Origin: Alistipes sp. | GTDB taxonomy: Bacteria; Bacteroidota; Bacteroidia; Bacteroidales; Rikenellaceae | DNA: 64,000 nucleotides | Assembly (NCBI GenBank): GCA_017938765.1 | Contig: JAGBAX010000022.1 | Coordinates: forward strand, 50,538-114,537 | Direction of reading: 5' to 3' | Shown here: positions 8,541 to 16,662 of the stretch, one piece after another | How the letters are laid out: every line of letters begins with the position of its first letter | Numbering within the stretch: the stretch's first letter is position 1 | The notes under the pieces: model-generated | Database searches by the model: none | The model's input: the letters and a program-made list of their open reading frames with translations, nothing else | Told to the model about the DNA's origin: nothing | Made by a program: the position numbers and the translations under genes

Positions 8541-9262
8541 AGCTCTCGTTCACGCAGTTTAAGGTATGAGACATAGTATAATCCGATAAGGATTAAGCCG
8601 TTGAAGGCAAGGTGCAGCCACCCTGAAATCTCTGTAAATAGCTCCCAACGATAGACAAGTCCGTCTGTCTCGTAGATATTTGACATATAGACCGCATTGT
8701 TGTTTGGCAGCAGTGAGAAGTACTTGCCATAACCGTAGCTGATGAAGATATCTATCTGCTCAAAGAGAGATGTAATGCCTATCACTACCGCGAAGAATAT
8801 CAGCACTGCATAGGAGTAGCCTCTTTTTGCACCCCAGCAGGCAACAACCATCAGCGCGGCGTGTATAAGCGCCATTGTGCAGAGGGTTGGAACAAACTGC
8901 TGTGCGGGGATGTCAAGTACAAGTGTTGGTGCTACTACGCCCAAAACAAATGAGTTGAGCATTATAAATGTAAATCGCTCAATGGTATTTACAGGCAGTG
9001 TGAGGTCAATAATGTCACTCTTGCAGTTAAGGCTACCCATAGATGTAGCGGTAATATGGCTGACTATTCCCATAAGAGCAGCAATGGTGACAACTTGCTT
9101 AGTGTTGAGTATATCTTCGCCTACCATACCTGAATGCTCCATAATCGCGAATAGTGCCCATATACCAACAAGAACGAGCATAGCGATTTTATACTTCTGA
9201 CCATACTCTGCATAGTGCTTTGCAGCGAAGGTCTTAAATCGGTTAAAACTAAAACACTTCAT
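8537..9262 (-). CDS. ABC transporter permease-like membrane protein
   Basis: The 241-residue protein has about six hydrophobic segments (for example IAMLVLVGIWALFAI, VVTIAALMGIVSHIT, AVLIFFAVVIGITSL and a final LAFNGLILIGLYYVSYL). It is the membrane partner of the ATPase encoded 2 nt upstream, and ends overlapping the GntR gene. No ABC2 family motif is strong enough to name a substrate. In YtrA-controlled operons such transporters commonly respond to cell-envelope stress, but that is inference here. Confidence 0.85.
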   Translation of the reverse strand: MKCFSFNRFKTFAAKHYAEYGQKYKIAMLVLVGIWALFAIMEHSGMVGEDILNTKQVVTIAALMGIVSHITATSMGSLNCKSDIIDLTLPVNTIERFTFIMLNSFVLGVVAPTLVLDIPAQQFVPTLCTMALIHAALMVVACWGAKRGYSYAVLIFFAVVIGITSLFEQIDIFISYGYGKYFSLLPNNNAVYMSNIYETDGLVYRWELFTEISGWLHLAFNGLILIGLYYVSYLKLREREL

Positions 9263-9264
9263 AT

Positions 9265-10095
9265 CTAACCCAATTTTTGTGCAATAACATTGCGAACACT
9301 CTTAGTCGCCTTTACTGCTGCGTTAAACAATAGTTCAAGGTCAAATCTTCCCTCCTCGGTGTTGTCAGCTGCCCAAATGCCGACAGTGCCAGCCACGCTC
9401 TGTTGGCTGTAGATAGCCTCATGGCCTGCAGTAATACCAAAGCCAAAGAGCTGCTGAAGCTCGCTAACGCTCTGATTAATTAGTACATCGCCCTGATGAA
9501 GAATTACTACGCGGTCTACAAGATTCTCAATGTCGTGCGCCTGATGCGTAGAGATAATCAGGGTCTTGCTCTCATCGGCATACTGCGCAAGAATAGAGCG
9601 CAGGGCAGCCTTGGCTGTAATATCAAGACCATTTGTAGGCTCATCAAGGAGCAATAGCTCCGCATTGCAAGCAAGAGCAAAGGCGAGATATGCCTTCTTG
9701 CGCTGACCCATTGATAGGTCTGTAAAGCGGGCAGAACACTCTACCTCTAACGCCTTGCAGTAAACATCAAACTGCTCACGGCTAAAGGTAGGGTAGAGGG
9801 GCGCAGTGTGAGCCACAAAGCTCTCTACGCTAACCTTTGGCAGGGTAAACTCCTCTGGTACTACCATTAGTCGGCTGTAGAGCTCCGCTCCGCGAACTGT
9901 CTTCTCGCCGTTAAATGTCACCTCGCCCTGCTGTGGAGTGATAAGGGCGGCAAGTAGCTTTATCAGCGTACTCTTGCCTACACCATTCTGACCCAGCAGA
10001 CCGATAATCTCACCCGCAGGTAGGGCGAGGGATAGACCCTCAAAGACCCTACTACCTCGCGGGTAACTAAAGCTCAAATTCCTAACTGTAATCAT
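9265..10095 (-). CDS. ABC transporter ATP-binding protein
   Basis: Walker A (GLLGQNGVGKST), the signature region (TDLSMGQRKKAYLAFAL) and Walker B (ELLLLDEPTNGLD) followed by the switch His (STHQAHDIENL) show an intact ABC ATPase. An in-frame extension reaches 10221, but it crosses the operator and promoter and has no family similarity. MITVRNLSFSYPRG at 10095 is the normal start and gives 277 residues. It is the first gene of the operon ATPase-permease-GntR-small membrane protein. Confidence 0.93.
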   Translation of the reverse strand: MITVRNLSFSYPRGSRVFEGLSLALPAGEIIGLLGQNGVGKSTLIKLLAALITPQQGEVTFNGEKTVRGAELYSRLMVVPEEFTLPKVSVESFVAHTAPLYPTFSREQFDVYCKALEVECSARFTDLSMGQRKKAYLAFALACNAELLLLDEPTNGLDITAKAALRSILAQYADESKTLIISTHQAHDIENLVDRVVILHQGDVLINQSVSELQQLFGFGITAGHEAIYSQQSVAGTVGIWAADNTEEGRFDLELLFNAAVKATKSVRNVIAQKLG

Positions 10096-10125
10096 AAACA
10101 CATTGTTTTTTGGTTGGTTGTTTCG

Positions 10126-10147
10126 GTGTATTAGTGCATTAATACAC
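10126..10147. promoter_or_regulatory. Probable GntR (YtrA-type) operator
   Basis: Perfect 8-bp arms GTGTATTA and TAATACAC flank a 6-bp centre. The site lies just downstream of the leftward -7 box (10157-10150), covering the predicted transcription start. GTGTA...TACAC half-sites are typical of YtrA-type GntR operators. Confidence 0.75.
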
Positions 10148-10149
10148 TG

Positions 10150-10180
10150 CAAAGGTAGCGAGAAAATTTTTGTTTCCAAA
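10150..10180 (-). promoter_or_regulatory. Promoter of the ABC/GntR operon
   Basis: On the minus strand the -7 box TACCTTTG is at 10157-10150 and TTTG is at 10180-10177, with 19 nt between. The transcript would begin inside the palindrome at 10126-10147. Confidence 0.75.
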
Positions 10181-10200
10181 TTTTTTTGGCAAAAAATTAC

Positions 10201-10208
10201 TATATTTG
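10201..10208 (+). promoter_or_regulatory. -7 box upstream of the GH3 gene
   Basis: TATATTTG lies 16 nt before the GH3 ATG. No good TTTG at the -33 position is seen, so the promoter is only half supported. Confidence 0.45.
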
Positions 10209-10223
10209 TAAAAAATACCAAAC

Positions 10224-12564
10224 TATGAGACGATTACCTATATTTATTACAGCATTTGCACTCTTTTGTAGTGCAGCAGAGGCTCAGGAGCTGAAGCTTC
10301 GCGAGGATAACATTGACCAGATTGTTGCGGCGATGACCCTTGAGGAGAAGGCGCACCTTGTTGTGGGAGCCGATATGAAGAAGATTGACTTTGCGGGCGA
10401 GGTGGGCGACACGCAGATGGTTGTCCCAGGTGCTGCGGGCATTACATATCCAATCCCGCGACTTGGCATTCCATCAATCGTTATGGCAGACGGCCCTGCG
10501 GGTCTGAGAATCTCTCCAACGCGCGAGGGCGATAGCAACACATATTACTGTACTGGCTTCCCAGTAGGAACGCACCTTGCGGCGACTTGGAACGATGATA
10601 TTATCTATCAGGTTGGTAAGGCTATTGGTGAGGAGGTAAAGGAGTATGGCGTAGATATTCTGCTTGCTCCGGGTGTAAATATGATGCGTAATCCTCTTTG
10701 TGGCCGAAACTTTGAGTATTTTTCTGAGGACCCACTGCTTGCAGGAAAGACCGCTGCGGCAATTATCAATGGCGTTGAGAGCAACGATGTGGGGACTTCG
10801 CTCAAGCACTTCTGTGCTAATAATCAGGAGATTAACCGTCTGGGTAACGATGCGCGTATCTCACAGCGAGCCCTGCGCGAGATATATCTTCGTAACTTTG
10901 AGATAGCTGTTCGCGACTCTCAGCCTTGGACTATTATGACATCGTACAACTACCTCAATGGTCGCTATACATCGGAGGATAAGGGGCTGCTTGAGGATGT
11001 TCTTCGTGGCGAGTTTGGCTTTAAGGGTGCTATTGTCACTGACTGGGGTGGTGGCCTTGATGCAGCGGCGCAGGTGGCTGCCGGAAACGATATGATTCAG
11101 CCAGGCGAGGTTGATGAGTATGAGGCTATCGTGGCGGCTGTAAAGTCGGGTAAACTCTCTATGGCAGAGCTTGATAAGTGTATTACACGCATCCTTAAAC
11201 TCATTGTTCAGACTCCACGCTTCAAGGGTTATAAGTTTACAAACAAGCCAGACCTTAAGGCCCACGCAGCAGTTACTCGCGAGGTGGCAAGTGAGGGTTT
11301 TGTGCTTCTGAAGAACGAGGGTACACTGCCAATGGTTGGTGGAGAGAAGGTCTCTCTGTTTGGCGTTGGTAGTTACGACTTTATCGCTGGTGGTCGTGGC
11401 TCTGGCGATGTAAATAAGGCCTATGTTGTAGACCTTCGCGAGGGTATGCTCTCAAATGGTATTACACTCAACAGCGCACTGGATGAGGTCTATGTAAAGC
11501 ATATGGAAAAGGAGAAGAGGCGTATTGCTCCGCTTGATGCTCATCGCCGTTGGACACACTACACCCTGCGCCCTAACGAGATTAGAGACCCAAGAAGCCT
11601 CGTTGCTGGTGCGGCAAGCAGTAGTGATATTGCTGTTATAACCTTCTCGCGCCACTCTGCAGAGGGTTTTGACCGCCATATTGAGCGCGACTTTAACCTT
11701 AGAATTAACGAGATAGCACTGCTTAACGAGGTAAGCCGCGAGTTCCACGCTGCGGGTAAGAAGGTTGTCGTAGTGCTTAACATCAGCGGACCTGTGGAGA
11801 TTGCTTCGTGGAGAGACAAGGTAGACGCTATCCTTGTATGCTGGATGCCTGGTCAGGAGGGTGGAAATTCTGTGGCAGATGTGCTTCTGGGCAAGGTTTC
11901 ACCATCGGGTCACCTGCCTATGAGCTTTCCAATTAGCTATGCTGATGTGCCATCGCAGAACTTCCCAGTAAATGTGCCAGAGACAGGTCTTAACCAGTCG
12001 TTTGAGAACTACAGCACAGTGCATAAGTACTACGACCAGCCAAATATTGACTACACAAACTATACTGAGGATATCTTTATTGGCTATCGTCACTACGCAA
12101 CTCGTGGTGTTGAGGTGGCATATCCATTTGGATACGGACTGACATACAGCGACTTTGAGCTATCGGATATGAAACTCAAGAGGTCTGGCGATAAGATTAC
12201 TCTATCCTGTCGCGTGAAAAATGTAGGTAACAGAGCTGCTAAGCAGGTTGTTCAGCTCTACTCTACAGCCCTCTTCCCAGACCACGAGCGTCCACTTGTT
12301 GAGCTTCGTGGCTACAGCAAGACCCCACTGCTTGCTGCGGGCGAGAGCTGCACCGTTCAGATTGCAATTACAAATGATGACCTTGCGATTTTTGACGAGG
12401 CGAAGTCTGCTTGGGTACTTCCTGCGGGCGACTACCGACTCTCACTTGGCTTTAGCAGTGCCGACCTTAAGCAGTATAAGGAGATGTTTATCCCTGCAAC
12501 AACGGTTGTTCGTAAGGTTACCGATGTGCTTAAGCCAGCAGACGGCAAATTATATATTGAGTAA
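10224..12564 (+). CDS. Glycoside hydrolase family 3, secreted beta-glucosidase type
   Basis: The ATG at 10224 begins a signal peptide (MRRLPIFITAFALFCSAAEAQ); the frame is open from 10186, but that part is promoter sequence. The 780-residue protein has the GH3 N-terminal barrel with KHF (about 194-196) and the nucleophile motif VTDWGG (D273), the C-terminal alpha/beta sandwich (GEKVSLFGVGSYDFIAGGRGSGDV) and a fibronectin III-like end (YPFGYGLTYSDFEL). GH3 enzymes of this layout release beta-linked glucose or xylose from oligosaccharides, probably in the periplasm. The next gene starts 2 nt later, so they form an operon. No SusC/SusD pair is adjacent. Confidence 0.93.
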
Positions 12565-12566
12565 TA

Positions 12567-14597
12567 ATGAGAAAAATTCTTACCCTTGTTTTAGCTGTTG
12601 TAACTCTCTGTGCAACAGCTAAAACGCATATAGAGTACAACCCATTTAGCCTCTCGGTAGATGGGCAGCGGGTTGTTACAGCCCCAGCTGAGGGATTGTG
12701 GTCTGTGGCGACCGATTGGACAGATGGCTGGATGACAGATTGGCACCACGCCTCGCCAGAGCGAACTGAGAGGGTTGGGGAGTGGACTGTTCTGCACGGA
12801 AAGATAACACTTGACAAGGGTACACTTCTTCTTCGGGATAGCTACCGCGAGGTTGAGGGTGGAAAAGTAGAGTGCCGCAGGCGTTTTGAGTGGCGGGGTA
12901 GCGAGCCGCTTGAGAGGGTAACGCTCTCTGTGCGACTTAATGTTGTGGGTCAGACACTTATGCCTTGCCTACCCGGAATATTGTACTACGGAAATAAGAA
13001 TGGCGCGAAGGTAAATTCTGATATCATCCCCGTATATAATGGCACAGCGGGCGAGTTCGCTATTTTTGAGGAGCACCGCTATCCTATGCCCTTTGCGATG
13101 CTTGAGTCTGGGGCGGAGGGGTATGCCGCTGCGCTGCACACTACGCCAAGTCCAGTTCGTGGCGCTGTGCTTAGTGACCAGTGGTGGTCGTTAGGCGTTG
13201 AGGCCTTTGAGGGCTATAGCCAGTTGGTGCTCTATTCGGGTGCTATAGGCTATAATGGGGTGCATAGCGTAGCAAAGGCGCTGCAGAAGCGACCTATGCC
13301 GTACGATGACACATACATAACCCTTGAGCCACAGCAGATTATAGAGAAGCAGTTCTTCGTTGAGCTATATCCCGTCTCTCGCGAGGGTAGTGGCTTTCAG
13401 CGGCCTATTTACACCTCTCTTGACCTTCATAAACCATATAATGCCGAGCGTTTCCCGACTTTTGAGCAGATTGTCCGCTCAAAATATGACTTTGCAAAGC
13501 GTCGCTGGATAGAGTTTGACTCTACGGCTGTCGGATTTAATATGTACGATACGGCAGTGCGCAAGGATATTGTTATGGGCTGGTGTGGTCAGGCGGACTC
13601 GCCAGGATTCTCTCTGCAAGCGCTATCTAAAGTCTTGAACGATAGCGATATAGGGCCTATGGTGCAGCGCTCGCTGGACTACCTTTCGACCTTTGCTGTA
13701 GATAGAGAAAAGGGGGTGTTTGTTGTCGGATATAATGGCGAGAAGTTTCACGGCGGCGACCCCGTTTCGTGCGGTCAGGCGATGTATAACTTTGCCAAGG
13801 CGATAACTCTTGCCCGTAAAAACCGACACTACGACACGACGAAGTGGGAGGCATTTTTAGTTAAGGCTTGCGATGCGGTGAGTGACCGCATACTTTCAGC
13901 GGAGTGGGACCCCAAATCTACTGCCGAGGGCTTCTATATTGCGCCACTGGCTATCAGCTCAAAGCTCTTTCGTAACAAACGCTACCTTGCTGCAGCGCGT
14001 AAGGCGGCAGATGTTTTTGCTCAGCGACACCTTACGATGAATGGTTGCTACTGGGGTGGAACTTTGGATGCTACTTGCGAGGATAAGGAGGGTGCGTGGG
14101 CTGCCTTTCAGGGCTTTTTGGAGTTGTATGAGCGCACAAAAGAGCCTCACTACCTTGAGTGGGCAAAGCACGCTATGGATGTCTGTATAAGTTATGTCGT
14201 TTTGTGGGATATACCTCTGCCAGCGGGTCGCCTTGCTGACTACAACTTCAAGACGACGGGTTGGAGCGTTGTCTCGGCACAAAATCAGCATATAGATGTC
14301 TACGGAGTGCTCTTTGCGCCAGAGGTTTACAAGATGGGCAGACTGCTTGGCGACAATCGCTTGTGCCGCCTTGCTGAGGTTATGTTCCGCAGTTGTGCGC
14401 AGCTCACTGACCCTTATGGCTCACAGGGCGAGCAGATACAGCAGACCAACTTTGCACAGCGTGGCGATATGAGCAATGTGCATAAGCTGCGCGGAGGCTA
14501 TGCCGAGCGTTGGACTGTCTTTTGGATTACGGCTCACTTCTTAAATTCTGCAGCACGATTTTATCTTGAGAATGGAGATTTTTGCTTTGAGCGATAA
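12567..14597 (+). CDS. Secreted protein, probable (alpha/alpha)-barrel glycosidase
   Basis: The 676-residue protein has a signal peptide (MRKILTLVLAVVTLCATA), an N-terminal beta-sandwich-like part to about residue 280, and a helical C-terminal half. The helical half has repeating patterns such as YAAALHTTPSP, GGDPVSCGQAMYNFAKAITLARKN and EGAWAAFQGFLELYERTKEPHYLEWAKHAMD. That helical part resembles six-hairpin glycosidases, with D/E-rich motifs (WGGTLDATCEDKEGAW, GWCGQADSPG). I cannot place it in a numbered CAZy family. Co-transcription with the GH3 gene suggests the two act on the same glycan. Confidence 0.7.
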   Translation: MRKILTLVLAVVTLCATAKTHIEYNPFSLSVDGQRVVTAPAEGLWSVATDWTDGWMTDWHHASPERTERVGEWTVLHGKITLDKGTLLLRDSYREVEGGKVECRRRFEWRGSEPLERVTLSVRLNVVGQTLMPCLPGILYYGNKNGAKVNSDIIPVYNGTAGEFAIFEEHRYPMPFAMLESGAEGYAAALHTTPSPVRGAVLSDQWWSLGVEAFEGYSQLVLYSGAIGYNGVHSVAKALQKRPMPYDDTYITLEPQQIIEKQFFVELYPVSREGSGFQRPIYTSLDLHKPYNAERFPTFEQIVRSKYDFAKRRWIEFDSTAVGFNMYDTAVRKDIVMGWCGQADSPGFSLQALSKVLNDSDIGPMVQRSLDYLSTFAVDREKGVFVVGYNGEKFHGGDPVSCGQAMYNFAKAITLARKNRHYDTTKWEAFLVKACDAVSDRILSAEWDPKSTAEGFYIAPLAISSKLFRNKRYLAAARKAADVFAQRHLTMNGCYWGGTLDATCEDKEGAWAAFQGFLELYERTKEPHYLEWAKHAMDVCISYVVLWDIPLPAGRLADYNFKTTGWSVVSAQNQHIDVYGVLFAPEVYKMGRLLGDNRLCRLAEVMFRSCAQLTDPYGSQGEQIQQTNFAQRGDMSNVHKLRGGYAERWTVFWITAHFLNSAARFYLENGDFCFER

Positions 14598-14713
14598 TAT
14601 TTTTTGAGCAGACGCCTCTATAATTGTACAGACCAATTTTTTTATTTCTTGTAAATAGTGTATATTTGCGAAAATATTTGATAGTCAAAAAATTATTGAT
14701 ACTCACTCACATT

Positions 14714-16642
14714 ATGAAGAGACTTTTTACTACTATTCTGCTCTTGTTCGGTATATTACCGCTCTATGCACAGCATATAAACTCTATTGTAGACCTTAAT
14801 CTTGCTGAGGAGATTATGCAGGATACGCAATATGAGCACTATGTTTGGGCAGTAGGTTACGGCAGTGACCTTACAGCGGCGGATAATATGGCTATGCAGA
14901 ATCTATCCTCTATAGACCTCAGCCTTGTGACTGTCCACACTGGTCAGACAACAAACGAGGAGATTAACCGTGAGGCCGCCCGCACAAAGGAGGTTGATGA
15001 GATGAAATTTGTCGGCTCGGCAATGATGTATCTTGAGAATGTACACCGCATAGACCTCTCAAATCAGACTAACAAGAAGGATAATCAGAAGTACAACTAT
15101 ATGGTGCTTCGTTATGTTACGGCTGACGAGTGGAGCAAGCGCTACGACAGTATGAAGGTTAAGATTGAGAACTATATCTCTTCGGCAGAGATATTTTCAT
15201 CAGTCGTAGACCGTCTGCGTTGCTACACTTGGGCATACGCGTTGCTGAAGCACTATCATGGCCCTGCAATTACTGTTGAGGGTGTGGCTGCAGACCAGTT
15301 TGCAATTAGCCAGATAACAAATCTGCTTGACGGTATCAAGGTAAATGTTATCGGTATTGAGAAGGTAGATACCGACAAAAACTACCCGTACAAGCTCTTC
15401 CTTGACTTTACCTTTGAGGGCGAGCCACTGTCAAATATCACATTCAGCTACTTTGACGGTAACGGTATTATTGACGGCGAGAGTGTTAAGGATGGCCGTA
15501 GTCTGCTGATGATGAAAAAACTGGGCGATACGCTCAAGATATCTATTGACAGCTACATGGAGGATCAGGCTCGTCAGCAGGACCCAGGTATCTATGCCTG
15601 CATTCAGGAGCTTCGCCTCAGTGGTGCACTTACTGGTAGTAATAAGGAGGTGGATATGCAGCCAAAGGGTGTTAAGCAGCAGAAGGTTGTTGATACAAAC
15701 AGCACCAAGGTTGTCTCTCAAGTTGCTCAGAGCCTGAAGAATAACGAGGCTCAGTATGGCAAGACTACTGCAGCAACAAATACGGAGGTCTATAGTGCGA
15801 TAATGGATAAAATCGTGGCTTCGTTTACAAATAAGGAGGAGGATATTCAGAGTATGTTTACCCCTCGTGGTTGGAGCGACTACTCAAAGATTGTTAAGGA
15901 GGGAAATCCAGTCGTTGCCCGCACTCCGCAGTGGAAGTTTGTTAAGTTGGACACCCTTGTTATCTGCCGCGAGCTACCAGTAAAGCTGAAGTTTGCATCC
16001 TCTCGCAAGTCCTTTATTGAGGATGTGGTCTTCCGTATTAACGAGCGCACAAAGAAGATTGAGTCTGTGGCCTATAAGCTCGGTCAGTCTACCGAGAGTA
16101 GCATTATGGCTAAGGATTGGCGCGAGGTAGACCGTCTGACCCTAATAACATTCCTTGAGGACTACCGCTCGGCATACTGTCTACGCGATATTGCGTACAT
16201 CAACAAGGTCTTCTCTAATGATGCATATATCATTGTCGGTAAGGTGCTTCAGAAGTCTACAAAGAAGTTTAATGACAAGACCGAACTGATTGATAGCGAC
16301 GGCAAGGCGGTCTATACTCGCTACAGCAAGCAGCAGTATGTAGAGAATCTCTCGCGCAGCTTTAGAAGCAAGGAGTTTGTCAATGTCCGCTTTGAGGAGT
16401 GTGAGGTATGCTCTGGCTATGGTGCTAAGAGTGGTATCTATGCCGTTCAGGTGCGCCAGCTCTATACGTCAAACAACTATGCAGACGAGGGTATCCTTAC
16501 CCTTGCCATTGATATGCGAGACGAGGTAAATCCTCTTGTGCGTGTGCGTGTATGGCAGCAGGAGAGGGATGTGAACTATACGGCTGAGCAGATGATGGAT
16601 AGAACAGTATCTACCGAGGGCAGCTTTAGCCACAATCAGTAG
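14714..16642 (+). CDS. Secreted LPP20-like protein of unknown function
   Basis: The start at 14714 (MKRLFTTILLLFGILPLYAQ) is chosen for its signal peptide; an upstream in-frame extension from 14624 crosses a promoter-like TATATTTG at 14661-14668. The 642-residue protein has an N-terminal region of the LPP20 type (HYVWAVGYGSDLTAADNMAMQNLSS), which in other families resembles a FlgT/SHS2-type fold. A C-terminal 130 residues (DYRSAYCLRDIAYINKVFSNDAYIIVGKV...) look like an NTF2-like domain. It is followed 20 nt later by the PEGA protein, and the two probably form one envelope system. Confidence 0.7.
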   Translation: MKRLFTTILLLFGILPLYAQHINSIVDLNLAEEIMQDTQYEHYVWAVGYGSDLTAADNMAMQNLSSIDLSLVTVHTGQTTNEEINREAARTKEVDEMKFVGSAMMYLENVHRIDLSNQTNKKDNQKYNYMVLRYVTADEWSKRYDSMKVKIENYISSAEIFSSVVDRLRCYTWAYALLKHYHGPAITVEGVAADQFAISQITNLLDGIKVNVIGIEKVDTDKNYPYKLFLDFTFEGEPLSNITFSYFDGNGIIDGESVKDGRSLLMMKKLGDTLKISIDSYMEDQARQQDPGIYACIQELRLSGALTGSNKEVDMQPKGVKQQKVVDTNSTKVVSQVAQSLKNNEAQYGKTTAATNTEVYSAIMDKIVASFTNKEEDIQSMFTPRGWSDYSKIVKEGNPVVARTPQWKFVKLDTLVICRELPVKLKFASSRKSFIEDVVFRINERTKKIESVAYKLGQSTESSIMAKDWREVDRLTLITFLEDYRSAYCLRDIAYINKVFSNDAYIIVGKVLQKSTKKFNDKTELIDSDGKAVYTRYSKQQYVENLSRSFRSKEFVNVRFEECEVCSGYGAKSGIYAVQVRQLYTSNNYADEGILTLAIDMRDEVNPLVRVRVWQQERDVNYTAEQMMDRTVSTEGSFSHNQ

Positions 16643-16662
16643 AATAGATAAACTTAGATAAT

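Noticed and set aside
10096-10221. 42-residue N-terminal extension of the ABC ATPase
   Set aside because: It spans the operon's own promoter and operator and has no similarity to ABC ATPases.
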